A DNA stretch of 64,000 nt from Pseudomonas sp. NC02 (GCF_002874965.1 NZ_CP025624.1:2046001-2110000); one strand, 5' to 3'; positions 27,592 through 36,581 are shown, counted from the first letter of the stretch. Made by a program: numbers and translations. The notes: generated by a model not told the origin, from the letters alone.

Positions 27592-28923
27592 TTATTGCGG
27601 GCTGGAGCGGCCGGTCATCTCGCGGGCCATCTCGCTGGCGTAGCTGTCAGTCATGCCGGCGATAAAGTCGATCATGCGCAGGAAGGACGCGTGCAATGAC
27701 CAGGAAGGGTCCGGGGCGCTATTGCCCAGCAGGTCGAGGATGCGTCGGTTCTTGAACGACGGGGTGCGACCGCCATGTTGTTCCAGGGCCGCGCCGCAGA
27801 AGGCATTCAAGAGGATTTCCAGGGTGGTGTAGGCGCCGATCTCATGCAGGGTCTTGCGCTTGTCCTGGAAAATCTTCTTGCGGGCCATGTCCTTGGCATC
27901 CAGCACGCAGCGCTTGGCCGGGCCGTGCATATGTTCCACCAGGTCCCCCGGCAGGGTGCCGGCCAGCAGCGCGTCCTGTTGTTCGACGAACGCCCGGGCC
28001 GCGGCGTTGGTCAGGTGTTCGATGGCCTTGCCTCGCAGGATCGCCAGCTTGCGTCGCCGGGAATCCAGCGGGCCGAGTTGCCGATAGGTTTGCGGCAAGT
28101 CGTCGCCCACCAGGTCCAGCAGCAGTGACTCGACCTCGGCGTATTCCAGCAGCTCCATTTCCAGGCCGTCTTCGAGGTCGATCAACGCGTAGCAGATATC
28201 GTCGGCCGCCTCCATCAGGTACACCAGCGGGTGCCGGGCCCAGCGTTGTTCTTCCAACTGCGGCAAGCCGAGCTTCTGGGCGATCTGCTCCAGGATCGGC
28301 AGTTCGCTCTGGTAGCAGCCGAACTTGTGTTTCTTGTAGCCCAGGGAGTCGGCGTGGCGGGCGGTCCAGGGGTATTTCAGGTAGGTGCCCAAGGTGGCGT
28401 AGGTCAGGCGGGTGCCACCATCAAACTGGTGGTATTCCAGTTGCGTGAGTACCCGGAAGCCCTGGGCATTGCCTTCGAAATTGAGGAAGTCATTGCGTTC
28501 GGCGCTGCTCATGTCATCCAGCCAGCCACGGCCTGAAGCTTGCTGGAACCAGTGCCGGATCGCGTCCTCGCCGGAATGGCCGAAGGGTGGGTTGCCGATG
28601 TCATGGGCCAGGCAGGCCGACTGCACCACCATGCCCAGGTCGCTCGGGTCGCACCAGTCGGGCAGGGCACTGCGGATGGTCTCGCCCACGCGCATGCCCA
28701 GGGATCGTCCCACGCAACTGACTTCCAGGGAGTGGGTCAGCCGGGTGTGGATGTGATCGTTGCTGGTCACCGGGTGCACTTGCGTCTTGCGGCCCAGGCG
28801 GCGAAACGCACCGGAAAAGATGATGCGGTCATGGTCTTTGTGAAACGGACTGCGCCCCAGTTCTTCCGGGCTGTGCAGGGGTTTTCCAAGGCGTTCGCGG
28901 GTAAGCAGGGTGGGCCAATCCAA
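27592..28923 (-). CDS. dgt: Deoxyguanosinetriphosphate triphosphohydrolase-like protein
   Basis: 443 residues. The HD-domain metal ligands are visible as His64 in RLTHSLEVS and the pair His107-Asp108 in [37 protein letters not shown] is the conserved Dgt opening. The enzyme removes the whole triphosphate from dGTP and other dNTPs and so limits dNTP pools. The start is a TTG at 28923 with GGAG about 10 bases upstream; the next ATG would remove conserved sequence. Confidence 0.92.
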   Translation of the reverse strand: MDWPTLLTRERLGKPLHSPEELGRSPFHKDHDRIIFSGAFRRLGRKTQVHPVTSNDHIHTRLTHSLEVSCVGRSLGMRVGETIRSALPDWCDPSDLGMVVQSACLAHDIGNPPFGHSGEDAIRHWFQQASGRGWLDDMSSAERNDFLNFEGNAQGFRVLTQLEYHQFDGGTRLTYATLGTYLKYPWTARHADSLGYKKHKFGCYQSELPILEQIAQKLGLPQLEEQRWARHPLVYLMEAADDICYALIDLEDGLEMELLEYAEVESLLLDLVGDDLPQTYRQLGPLDSRRRKLAILRGKAIEHLTNAAARAFVEQQDALLAGTLPGDLVEHMHGPAKRCVLDAKDMARKKIFQDKRKTLHEIGAYTTLEILLNAFCGAALEQHGGRTPSFKNRRILDLLGNSAPDPSWSLHASFLRMIDFIAGMTDSYASEMAREMTGRSSPQ

Positions 28924-28995
28924 GGCGGGTACTCTCCGTGCGGTGAATGACGGCTCCCAGCTTCCCGGTTCAGCCAGGCCTTCGCAAGCGAAAAA

Positions 28996-30159
28996 CTACA
29001 GGCCGGCGGCGTCGATATCGATTAACAGCAGGCGCTGACCATTATCAAAGAATTGTCCGGCAGTCAGGCAGTACTGGTTGGTCGTGGCATCGCGATAGGT
29101 TGAGGACAGGGTCAGCCGCCGCTCCTCCCAACCTTCGGCCAGCAAATGATAAAAATACGGACGCCATGACCAGTTGTGGCCCAGGTAGCGGCTGTCGGCT
29201 TGCCAGGCGCCCTGGTGCCATTCGAAGTTGGGTGTCAGTTGCGTGCCATGCCGGTCGCACTGGTAAAAACGCAGCAGCCAGGGAAACGCCGGCAATTGCG
29301 GCAGGTGGCTCAGCGGTGCGCGGGTGTGGGCCCAGGTTTGCAGGATCTGCATCAGCTCCGCCAGTTGCTGGCGCAGTTGCATGATCCGGCCACGTTCGGC
29401 GAGCTTCTGTTGGACATAGCCGGTGCGCAGCTGGGCGAAGCGCGGCACGAATGCGTCGGTGTCGAACCAGTCCAGTTGGGCCTGGGCGAACAGGTAGCCC
29501 TGGACATAACGCGAACCGCATTCCAGGGCGAAATTCAGTTGGGCCTCGGTTTCCACCCCTTCGGCGATGATCCAGCAGCCGGTTTTTTCCGCCATTTGCG
29601 CCAGTGCCCGCACCACCTCACCGCTCGGGCCACCGCGGGCCGCGGCCTGGAACAGGCGCATGTCCAGCTTGAGAATGTCCGGCTGCAAGGCCAGCACCCG
29701 GTCCAGCTGCGAATAGCCGGCGCCGAAGTCATCAATGGCAATCCGCGCGCCGGCCTCGCGGTAGCGCTCGACGACTTCGGCCAGGCGCAGTATATCGCCG
29801 CCCAGTTCAGTGATCTCGAACACGATGCGGCGCGGGTCGACGTTATGCAGTTGCAATTGCTTCAGGCTCGGCAGCGCCTGGCCCGGGCGCAGGCGGGTGA
29901 TCCAGCGTGGCGAGATATTCAGGCTGAGGAACCACTCCTGCGGGGCTTCATGCAGGCGGCTCAGGGCATTGTCACGGATCTGCCGGTCCAGGCGGCGCAA
30001 GGCCACCGAGGGCGTGCGCGGGTCGGCGAACAGCGGACCCACCGAGCGCAGTTGGCCATTCGCCTGGCGTAGGCGGCCCAGGGCTTCTACGCCGGCGATG
30101 CGGCCGGTGGCGGTGTCGATGAATGGCTGGAAGCAGGCGAGCGGTTGCCCGTCGATCAC
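28996..30159 (-). CDS. EAL-domain cyclic-di-GMP phosphodiesterase with C-terminal sensor-like domain
   Basis: 387 residues. The EAL domain (1-240) is complete: EAL at 25-27, LNISPRW, FEITELG, IAIDDFGAGYS, ILKLDMRLF, IIAEGVET and YVQGYLFA give all metal and base-contact residues, so hydrolysis of c-di-GMP is expected. After a heptad-like stretch (about 255-285) residues about 290-387 resemble a PDC/Cache-type sensor fold, rich in Trp and Tyr (NWSWRPYFYHLL), without membrane helices. EAL first and sensor last is an unusual order. The GTG start is fixed by AGGAGG 4-5 bases upstream. Confidence 0.88.
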   Translation of the reverse strand: MIDGQPLACFQPFIDTATGRIAGVEALGRLRQANGQLRSVGPLFADPRTPSVALRRLDRQIRDNALSRLHEAPQEWFLSLNISPRWITRLRPGQALPSLKQLQLHNVDPRRIVFEITELGGDILRLAEVVERYREAGARIAIDDFGAGYSQLDRVLALQPDILKLDMRLFQAAARGGPSGEVVRALAQMAEKTGCWIIAEGVETEAQLNFALECGSRYVQGYLFAQAQLDWFDTDAFVPRFAQLRTGYVQQKLAERGRIMQLRQQLAELMQILQTWAHTRAPLSHLPQLPAFPWLLRFYQCDRHGTQLTPNFEWHQGAWQADSRYLGHNWSWRPYFYHLLAEGWEERRLTLSSTYRDATTNQYCLTAGQFFDNGQRLLLIDIDAAGL

Positions 30160-30182
30160 GGGGCCTCCTTAAAAGACCGGAA

Positions 30183-30220
30183 ATAAAAAAGGCCCGGCCC
30201 TCAATGGAGAGGGCCGGGCC
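30183..30220 (-). terminator. Terminator of the YqjD-YqjE-YqjK-like operon
   Basis: A perfect 12-bp stem (GGCCCGGCCCTC and its complement) followed on the minus strand by TTTTTT. It separates the operon from the EAL gene downstream. Confidence 0.9.
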
Positions 30221-30251
30221 TGATCTGTTTGCAAGAATGCAGCCAGCACGC

Positions 30252-30593
30252 TCAACTTTTGCGCGAAGCACCTTGCATGGCCAGTTTGATCAGCGGGATC
30301 AGGCCGGCACCCAGCCGCACCAGGCGGGTCATGGTGCCGATTCCGCCACCCTTGGCGCCTTTGCCGGTGAGAAACCCCAGCAGCGTCACCACGCCCACGC
30401 CCCACAGCGGCGCGTGCTTGATGCCAAAACCGTCCTGCCAGCTCTGGCCCATGTTGCGGACCTTTTGCAGCGGCAGCATCAGTTGCTGGGACTCGTGACG
30501 GATTTCCTGGCGGTGCATTTCCATGCGCAGGCGGATCAACGCCTTGCGCATTTCTCGCCGGGAAGTGTTTTGCGGCAATTCAGTCATGCTCAT
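30252..30593 (-). CDS. YqjK-like small membrane-associated protein
   Basis: 113 residues. A strongly charged N-terminal helix (RREMRKALIRLRMEMHRQEIRHESQQL) is followed by two short hydrophobic segments (about 66-78 and 90-105). No catalytic motif is visible. By position after a YqjD-like and a YqjE-like gene it corresponds to the third gene of the E. coli yqjDEK set, though sequence likeness to YqjK is weak by eye. Its ATG overlaps the YqjE stop by 4 bases. Confidence 0.65.
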   Translation of the reverse strand: MSMTELPQNTSRREMRKALIRLRMEMHRQEIRHESQQLMLPLQKVRNMGQSWQDGFGIKHAPLWGVGVVTLLGFLTGKGAKGGGIGTMTRLVRLGAGLIPLIKLAMQGASRKS

Positions 30594-30976
30594 GGCAGCA
30601 GGCGCTCCCGGTCGTTGGCCAGCTCTTCGAGGGTGGCGTGGAACGGCGTGGACTCATCGAACACCGCCGCCTTCAGGCGCAACCCGCAGAATGCTGCGGC
30701 CAGTATGTAGAACACACACAGGCTGATAATCCCGGTCAGGCGGTAGGTATCCCACACCAGAATCATCACCAGCGCCGACAAACCCACCAGCAACAGCAAG
30801 GCAAACACCAGCGCCAGGCCGGCGAACAGCAACAGGCTGACGGTGCGGGCTTTCTGCTCCTGCAACTCGATGCCGAACAGCTCGACATGGCTGTGCAGCA
30901 AACCCAGGACAGCCGCGCCCAGGCGCCGTGAAGTAGAACTTGGGCCCGTGGACGAGCCGGATTCGCCGATAGACAT
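30590..30976 (-). CDS. Phage holin superfamily III / YqjE-like membrane protein
   Basis: 128 residues. Two adjacent long hydrophobic helices (about 47-75 and 80-102) follow a conserved amphipathic segment (LGLLHSHVELFGIELQEQKAR), the pattern of the YqjE (DUF1469) family. Despite the family name there is no phage context. Role unknown; in E. coli the neighbour YqjD tethers ribosomes to the membrane in stationary phase. It starts 2 bases after the YqjD-like stop. Confidence 0.85.
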   Translation of the reverse strand: MSIGESGSSTGPSSTSRRLGAAVLGLLHSHVELFGIELQEQKARTVSLLLFAGLALVFALLLLVGLSALVMILVWDTYRLTGIISLCVFYILAAAFCGLRLKAAVFDESTPFHATLEELANDRERLLP

Positions 30977-30978
30977 GA

Positions 30979-31293
30979 TTAGCGCCTTGTAGCCAGCAGG
31001 CCGATCAAAAAGCCCACGCCGGCCGCAATGCCGACGGACTGCCAGGGGTTGGCCTGCACATAGTCTTCAGTGGCCGTGACCGCCGCCTGGCCGCGTTCGC
31101 GCAGGGAGTCCTCGGTCAGTTGCAGGGTTTCACGGGCCTTGAGCAGGCTTTCATGAATCTTGCTGCGAAGCTCGTCAGCCTGGTCACCGGCGAGGATCGC
31201 AGTGTCGTCCAGCAGCTTCTCGGTATCGCTGACCAGGGTTTGAAAATCCGCCATCAGTATTTCTTGAGCAGTCTTTGCCGTTTTTCTGGCCAT
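30979..31293 (-). CDS. ElaB/YqjD-like (DUF883) membrane-anchored ribosome-binding protein
   Basis: 104 residues. A long amphipathic helix (about 14-80) ends in NPWQSVGIAAGVGFLIGLLATRR, the C-tail anchor with the PWxxVG motif of YqjD/ElaB. E. coli relatives bind ribosomes and attach them to the inner membrane in stationary phase. It heads a three-gene operon. GGAG 6 bases before 31293 supports the first ATG rather than the one 13 codons in. Confidence 0.9.
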   Translation of the reverse strand: MARKTAKTAQEILMADFQTLVSDTEKLLDDTAILAGDQADELRSKIHESLLKARETLQLTEDSLRERGQAAVTATEDYVQANPWQSVGIAAGVGFLIGLLATRR

Positions 31294-31641
31294 GGTTATC
31301 TCCGTGAGTGGCTGGTCTGTTTACTTCTGGTTTCGAGTCACCGGTGTCGGTGAAGGTTCACTGCAATTGTCTGGTACAGCTTTTGCTTTGCCTTGGTGCG
31401 CGGGCCCGGGGCCTTGCGCTGAATCCGGGCGGTTGGGGCTCAAACCCTGAAAAACCTTACCCTAAATAACTAAAACTCGCGGAAAAACCCTGTCGGATTC
31501 TGCCTTTTTCAATGATCGCTGCGCCAAAGCGGTTCACGGCCTCAAACGAGGGTCGGACCGCTGGTGCCAATTTAGTGCGCATCATGAAGGTCATGAACTG
31601 CTTTGGTGCTTTTTCCTGCATGTGCAGGCCTGCCATCCTCC
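31294..31641. other. Divergent gap between the YqjD-like operon and amt
   Basis: 348 bases. On the minus strand GAACCT (31359-31354), 17 bases and TCGAAA (31336-31331) resemble an AlgU/sigmaE promoter for the YqjD-like operon. On the plus strand I see no sigma54 site with correct GG-N10-GC spacing before amt. No supported gene. Confidence 0.45.
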
Positions 31642-32850
31642 ATGGAAAATTTGCAAAGCGCGGTGGACACCCTCGTCCACAGCTCCAACACGCTGTTTAT
31701 TCTGATTGGTGCGGTCATGGTCCTGGCCATGCACGCCGGCTTTGCCTTCCTGGAAGTCGGCACGGTGCGCCAGAAGAACCAGGTCAATGCCCTGTCGAAA
31801 ATCCTCAGTGACTTCGCGATTTCCACACTGGCCTATTTCTTTATAGGCTATTGGATCTCCTACGGGGTGACCTTCATGCAACCGGCGGCGGTGATCAGCG
31901 CCGACCACGGCTACGGCCTGGTGAAGTTCTTCTTCCTGCTGACCTTCGCGGCGGCGATCCCGGCGATCATTTCCGGGGGAATCGCCGAGCGTGCACGTTT
32001 TGTTCCGCAACTGTGTGCCACTGCGTTGATCGTAGCCTTCATCTATCCGTTTTTCGAAGGCATGGTGTGGAACGGCAACTACGGCCTGCAAGCCTGGTTG
32101 CTGGCCACCTTCGGCGCCAGCTTCCATGACTTTGCCGGCAGCGTCGTGGTGCACGCCATGGGCGGCTGGCTGGCGCTGGCGGCGGTGCTGTTGCTGGGGC
32201 CAAGGCAGGGGCGTTATCGGGAAGGGCGCCTGGTGGCGTTCGCGCCGTCGAGCATTCCATTTCTCGCGTTGGGCTCGTGGATCTTGATCGTCGGCTGGTT
32301 CGGCTTCAACGTCATGAGTGCGCAAACCCTGTCCGGGGTCAGCGGGTTGGTGGCGGTCAATTCGTTGATGGCGATGGTCGGTGGCACGGTAGCGGCATTG
32401 GTGATCGGCCGTAACGACCCAGGCTTCTTGCACAACGGTCCATTGGCCGGGTTGGTGGCGATCTGTGCCGGTTCCGACCTGATGCACCCGGTGGGCGCGT
32501 TGGTGACCGGCGTGGTGGCGGGCGGCTTGTTCGTCTGGTTCTTCATTGCCGCCCAGGATCGCTGGAAAATCGACGATGTGCTGGGTGTATGGCCGTTGCA
32601 CGGGCTGTGCGGCGTGTGGGGCGGGATTGCCTGCGGGATCTTCGGCCAGACCGCCCTGGGCGGTTTGGGCGGCGTCAGTCTGATCAGCCAGTTGATCGGC
32701 ACCGCGCTGGGTGTGGTGGTGGCGCTGGCCGGTGGCTTCCTGGTATATGGCGTGATCAAACGCGTGCATGGCCTGCGCTTGAGTCAGGAAGAGGAGTATT
32801 ACGGCGCGGATTTGTCGATCCACAAGATTGGTGCAGTCAGTCAGGATTGA
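31642..32850 (+). CDS. amt: Ammonium transporter Amt
   Basis: 402 residues with about eleven membrane helices. The pore His pair is seen in GASFHDFAGS (near 169) and VWPLHGLCGVWGG (near 316), and FLEVGTVRQKNQVNAL and GWFGFN are Amt signatures. It conducts ammonium across the inner membrane. No glnK lies next to it, unlike amtB of the glnK-amtB operon, so this is a second Amt-type channel. The start at 31642 yields a mature-like N terminus; the extra 13 codons of the longer frame are unlikely. Its end overlaps the convergent antiporter gene by 14 bases. Confidence 0.93.
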   Translation: MENLQSAVDTLVHSSNTLFILIGAVMVLAMHAGFAFLEVGTVRQKNQVNALSKILSDFAISTLAYFFIGYWISYGVTFMQPAAVISADHGYGLVKFFFLLTFAAAIPAIISGGIAERARFVPQLCATALIVAFIYPFFEGMVWNGNYGLQAWLLATFGASFHDFAGSVVVHAMGGWLALAAVLLLGPRQGRYREGRLVAFAPSSIPFLALGSWILIVGWFGFNVMSAQTLSGVSGLVAVNSLMAMVGGTVAALVIGRNDPGFLHNGPLAGLVAICAGSDLMHPVGALVTGVVAGGLFVWFFIAAQDRWKIDDVLGVWPLHGLCGVWGGIACGIFGQTALGGLGGVSLISQLIGTALGVVVALAGGFLVYGVIKRVHGLRLSQEEEYYGADLSIHKIGAVSQD

Positions 32851-34570
32851 GGGGCGCGTCCCCTTCGTTCTGGTTGCAGCCATGTAACAGCCGGTACCGG
32901 CTCTGGCGCACTTCATCGACACGGCCTTGCACCTGCTGCTCCGACAACCCCAGCAGGATCAACGCATGGGAGGCGAGCATCAGGCTCGACTCCAGCAACT
33001 CGGGCACCACTTCAGTGGCGCCGGCGGCTTTCAGTTCGGCCAGCTGACTGTCGTCGCGGGTGCGTACCAGGATCGGTACGGTCAGGTTGATCCGCCGCGC
33101 TTCGTTGAGCACGGCCAGGGCGACGTCGCTGTTGTCCACCGCGATCACCACCAGGCGCGCACGTTCCAGGCCGACCGCGCTGAGCAGGGCGCCACGGCGG
33201 CAGTCGCCGTAATGCACGGCGCTGTCTTCGGTAGACGCTTCCTGGACTCGCTCCGGGTCGTCATCAAGGGCAATGAACGCCTGTTGTTCACGGTGCAGGA
33301 AGCGCCCGATGGACTGGCCAACCCGGCCGTAGCCGCAGATCACCGCGTGGTCGCGCAGCTCGGCATTCAGGGCCGTAATCTCTTCAAGCTGTACTTGCTG
33401 GTTGGGCTTGCGGTGCAGGCGCAGGGCAATCGCGGGTGCAGCCCTGAGCAACAGCGGAGTCAATAGCATCGAGCAGAAGGTGGCAGCCAGCAGCAGGCCG
33501 CTGATGTCGGCGGGCAGCAGGCGGCTTTGCTGCATTTGCGCCATCAAGGCGAAACAGAACTCGCCGCCCTGGGCCAGCGCCAGGCCGCTGCGCCAGGCGG
33601 TTTCACCGTCGCTGCCGCGCAGTTGCACCAATAGCGCGACCACACAGCCTTTGATCAACATCAGCGTGAGGGTCAGGCCGAGAATCAACAGGCTATGACT
33701 GACGAACAGTTGCAGGTCGATCAGCATGCCGATGCTGACAAAAAACAGTCCTAGCAGGATGTCGCGAAACGGTCGGATATCGGCTTCGATCTGATGGCGG
33801 TAATGGCTTTCCCCCAGCAGCATGCCGGCGAGAAACGCACCGAGTGCCGGGGACAGGCCCAGCAAGTGGGTCAGCCAGGCGGTGAGCAGTACGATCACCA
33901 GTGCCAGCAGCACGAACAATTCGGCCGAATGGGACGCCGCCACCTCACGGAACAAACGCGGCAGCAACCAGCGGCTGGCCAGCAGCAGGCCGAGGAACAG
34001 CACCACGGTTTTGCCCAGGGTCAGTGGCAATGCCCAGTACCAGGCTTGCTCGCTGTTACCGGCGAACACTGGCACGAGCGTCAGCAGCAATACGGCCACT
34101 ACATCCTGGAACAGCAATACCCCAATCGCATTCTGGCCATGGCTGCTGAAGATTTCGCCGAGGCTGGTCAGCTCCTTGCTGACGATGGCGGTGGACGACA
34201 ACGCCAGCCCAGCACCGAGCAACAGCGCGGTCGTCGGCGACAGGCCGAACAGTGCCAGCAAACCGCCCAGCAGCAACCCGCAGCACAGTACCTGCAGGCT
34301 GCCCAAGCCAAACACCACCCGGCGCAGGCTGAGCATTTTGTTGAGAGAAAACTCCAGGCCCAGGGAAAACAGCAGGAACACCACACCCAGTTCGGCAAGG
34401 TCTGGCAACTCTTCGCTGTCATTGACCCAGTCGAGGGCGGTGGGGCCCACGGCCAGGCCAACACACAGATAGCCCAGCACCGGCGGCAGTTGCAGGCGAC
34501 GAAACAGCGCAATCACCACCAGGGAGGAGGCCAGGATAATCAGCAGGTTGGCAAACACATGCAGCTCCAT
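32837..34570 (-). CDS. CPA2-family monovalent cation:proton antiporter with TrkA-N domain (Kef-type)
   Basis: 577 residues. About twelve membrane helices (1-385) include the CPA2 core with GVVFLLFSLGLEF and QGGEFCFAL. A RCK/TrkA-N domain (about 405-525) opens with HAVICGYGRVGQSIGRFL, an NAD(H)-binding Rossmann loop. Such proteins export K+ in exchange for protons. The glutathione-binding features of KefC are not clear, so a YbaL/RosB-like or generic Kef role is equally possible. No KefF/KefG-type oxidoreductase lies beside it. Confidence 0.9.
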   Translation of the reverse strand: MELHVFANLLIILASSLVVIALFRRLQLPPVLGYLCVGLAVGPTALDWVNDSEELPDLAELGVVFLLFSLGLEFSLNKMLSLRRVVFGLGSLQVLCCGLLLGGLLALFGLSPTTALLLGAGLALSSTAIVSKELTSLGEIFSSHGQNAIGVLLFQDVVAVLLLTLVPVFAGNSEQAWYWALPLTLGKTVVLFLGLLLASRWLLPRLFREVAASHSAELFVLLALVIVLLTAWLTHLLGLSPALGAFLAGMLLGESHYRHQIEADIRPFRDILLGLFFVSIGMLIDLQLFVSHSLLILGLTLTLMLIKGCVVALLVQLRGSDGETAWRSGLALAQGGEFCFALMAQMQQSRLLPADISGLLLAATFCSMLLTPLLLRAAPAIALRLHRKPNQQVQLEEITALNAELRDHAVICGYGRVGQSIGRFLHREQQAFIALDDDPERVQEASTEDSAVHYGDCRRGALLSAVGLERARLVVIAVDNSDVALAVLNEARRINLTVPILVRTRDDSQLAELKAAGATEVVPELLESSLMLASHALILLGLSEQQVQGRVDEVRQSRYRLLHGCNQNEGDAPLNPD

Positions 34571-34699
34571 TGCAGGTATTACGGGAAAAAAGTCGCGAGA
34601 GTCACTGAATCAGTTATACGCCATGCTGATCTGGGTCAGGCTTTTGCAGTGTCCCGACGCTGTTAGAATAGGTGCCTGATTCTTCTCGGACCCTTTGCC

Positions 34700-34936
34700 A
34701 TGCTTCCTGAATGTCAGTTGTTCGGCACCCTGGGCTGCCATCTGTGTGAGATTGCCGAAGCCGAAATCATGCCGTTGGTCGAACACGGCCTGCTGGTGGA
34801 GTTGGTGGATATCGCCGATTCCGAGGCCCTGTATGAAGCCTACGGCCTGCGTATTCCGGTGCTGCGCCGGGTAGACACGGGCGCGGAGCTGGAGTGGCCG
34901 TTCGACGAAGCGCAGGTAGTGAACTTTCTTAGCTAG
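34700..34936 (+). CDS. Glutaredoxin-like DUF836 protein
   Basis: 78 residues with a thioredoxin-like fold. The redox motif is CHLC (Cys13, Cys16) after LFGTLG, and LRIPVLRR supplies the cis-proline. It probably acts as a small thiol-disulfide carrier in the cytoplasm; partner unknown. TAGAAT near 34664 is a candidate -10 element. The LexA-box gene follows 74 bases later. Confidence 0.85.
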   Translation: MLPECQLFGTLGCHLCEIAEAEIMPLVEHGLLVELVDIADSEALYEAYGLRIPVLRRVDTGAELEWPFDEAQVVNFLS

Positions 34937-34971
34937 CACTCGGCGATGGCGAGTTCCCGATTATTCGGTTA

Positions 34972-34987
34972 CTGTATGTTTGTACAG
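34972..34987 (+). promoter_or_regulatory. LexA (SOS) box
   Basis: CTGTATGTTTGTACAG matches CTGT-N8-ACAG exactly. It ends 23 bases before the GTG of the gene at 35011, the position where LexA would block its promoter. Confidence 0.8.
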
Positions 34988-35010
34988 CGATTGAATGAGA
35001 GGGAACGCCC

Positions 35011-35346
35011 GTGGTGAATGTTGAACAACTGAAAAGCAGCGTCAATCGCATGTCCGCCGACGTCGTGCGCGACGCGGTGAACGAGCTGCGCCTCGATGGC
35101 CTGGTCACGGAAGGCAAGACGCCGTTTAACAAAGTGCATTTCAACACCTGCTTTGCCGAGATCGAGGCGCTGTTCCAGCGCGCGGGTTATCACAAGCAGC
35201 TGGATGTGGTGGGTTATCAGGGCTTGCTGTATGCGCTTTACGACCCGGGCCGCTGGGAAGCGGTGGATGTGCTGCGCTGGCTCAAGGAATTCACCGAGGC
35301 GGCCAGTGCGTCACCGGTGTTGCGCGCGGAATTGGCCAAGGCCTGA
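35011..35346 (+). CDS. Small conserved protein of unknown function, probably SOS-regulated
   Basis: 111 residues, soluble, mixed charge, no membrane segment and one Cys. Hydrophobic and aromatic positions (FNTCFAEIEALFQRAGYHKQLDVVGYQGLLYALY) suggest a compact helical fold. I do not recognise a family. The start is GTG at 35011 (a second GTG follows at 35014), with GAGAGGGAAC about 7-12 bases before it. A perfect LexA box upstream points to induction by DNA damage. It is followed by a pseudouridine synthase gene in the same direction after about 70 bases. Confidence 0.8.
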   Translation: MVNVEQLKSSVNRMSADVVRDAVNELRLDGLVTEGKTPFNKVHFNTCFAEIEALFQRAGYHKQLDVVGYQGLLYALYDPGRWEAVDVLRWLKEFTEAASASPVLRAELAKA

Positions 35347-35417
35347 ATCTGTGCTGGGCCTGATCCGGGTGCATGCGGGATAATGTGCGCCTGTATGTCC
35401 ACGTCTTGAGCCTGCCC

Positions 35418-36302
35418 ATGTCCGTTTTTTCCGCTGCCCAGCACCAAGCCAGCACCTTGTACCTGCCGCCAGGCGCCTGGGCCACCGTGCTGGATTGCCT
35501 GTGTGAGCACTTCCAGGCCATCAGCCGTGAGCAATGGCTGGACCGCATCGCCCGAGGCCGGGTACTGGACATCAATGGCACCCCCATCAATCAGGACCTC
35601 GCCTACCGCGAAGGCCTGTGCATCTACTACTTTCGCGAAGTACCGAACGAGAAAGTAATCCCGGTGCAGGAGACGATCCTGTACGCCGATGAACACCTGG
35701 TGGTAGCCGACAAGCCGCACTTCCTGCCGGTCACGCCTGCCGGTGAATACGTCGAGCAGACCCTGTTGCGGCGTTTGATCCGTCGCCTCGACAACCCGGC
35801 GCTGGTGCCGCTGCATCGCATTGATCGGCATACCGCAGGGCTGGTGCTGTTTTCGGCCAACCCCCAGACGCGCTCGGCGTATCAACAGCTGTTTCCCACG
35901 CGCAAGATCGACAAGTTCTACGAAGCCATTGCCCCTGCATTGCCTGGGCTGACCTTTCCGCTGGTGCACAAAAGCCGGCTGGTGGATGGCGAGCCGTTCT
36001 TTCGCATGCAGGAAGGCGAGGGGGCGAGCAACACCGAGACGGCGGTCGAGGTGCGGGAAAAGAATGGCGACCTGTGGCGCTATGGCCTGTTTCCGGTGAC
36101 CGGCAAGAAGCATCAGTTGCGGGTGCACATGACGGCCCTGGGCGCGAGTATCTGCAACGATCCGTTCTACCCCGACGTTATCAAGGATGCCGAGGACGAC
36201 TACGCCAACCCGCTCAAGCTGCTGGCCCAGGGGGTGCGTTTCATCGACCCGGTCACCGGCCTTGAGCGCGACTTTCGCAGCGAGATCAGCCTGGACTGGT
36301 AA
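35418..36302 (+). CDS. RluA-family pseudouridine synthase
   Basis: 294 residues. The catalytic Asp136 is in PLHRIDRHTAGLVLF, the RluA-family motif II, and GKKHQLRVHM is the conserved C-terminal motif. An N-terminal region (about 20-78) may be an S4-like RNA-binding fold (IARGRVLDINGTPI). It isomerises uridine in rRNA or tRNA; the target site is not readable. The ATG at 35418 is preferred over the frame from 35373. A second RluA-family gene lies at 40693. Confidence 0.88.
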   Translation: MSVFSAAQHQASTLYLPPGAWATVLDCLCEHFQAISREQWLDRIARGRVLDINGTPINQDLAYREGLCIYYFREVPNEKVIPVQETILYADEHLVVADKPHFLPVTPAGEYVEQTLLRRLIRRLDNPALVPLHRIDRHTAGLVLFSANPQTRSAYQQLFPTRKIDKFYEAIAPALPGLTFPLVHKSRLVDGEPFFRMQEGEGASNTETAVEVREKNGDLWRYGLFPVTGKKHQLRVHMTALGASICNDPFYPDVIKDAEDDYANPLKLLAQGVRFIDPVTGLERDFRSEISLDW

Positions 36303-36315
36303 ACCCCAGCAACGA

Positions 36316-36343
36316 AAAAGCCCGCATTACGCGGGCTTTTTTG
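36316..36343 (+). terminator. Bidirectional terminator
   Basis: AAAAAGCCCGC, ATTA loop, GCGGGCTTTTTT between the convergent pseudouridine synthase and lipoprotein genes. Confidence 0.92.
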
Positions 36344-36359
36344 TATCTGGCGTTAAGAC

Positions 36360-36581
36360 TTACAGGTCTTTAACGGTGCGAACCTGATCCTTGTTGATCT
36401 GGGTGCGCTTGCCATCCAGCTGTTCGAATTCGTAGAAGCCGGTGGACTTGTCGAATTTAGGAGTGTCGACGGCCTGGATTTCGCGACCGTCATTCAGGGT
36501 GATCACTGTCGGCGAGGCGCAACCGGCAAGGGTAGCGAGGCCCAGTGCAAGCATGAGAGCGGCGATGGTCCGTTGAGTCAT
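36360..36581 (-). CDS. YgdI/YgdR-family lipoprotein
   Basis: 73 residues. A signal peptide ends in the lipobox LAGC with lipidated Cys21, followed by SPTVITLNDGREIQAVDTPKF and a small SH3-like beta domain typical of YgdI/YgdR (DUF903). The residue after Cys is Ala, so Lol sorting to the outer membrane is likely. Function unknown. GGAG 8 bases upstream supports the start. It lies beside mobA, as in P. aeruginosa. Confidence 0.92.
   Translation of the reverse strand: MTQRTIAALMLALGLATLAGCASPTVITLNDGREIQAVDTPKFDKSTGFYEFEQLDGKRTQINKDQVRTVKDL

Noticed and set aside
30590..30976. Phage remnant because of the holin family name
   Set aside because: The neighbours are YqjD- and YqjK-like housekeeping genes and no phage gene is present; the family is chromosomal.
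31550..31640. Sigma54 promoter before the amt gene
   Set aside because: Two GG...GC pairs are present but separated by 11 and 12 bases instead of the required 10, and no NtrC site is evident.
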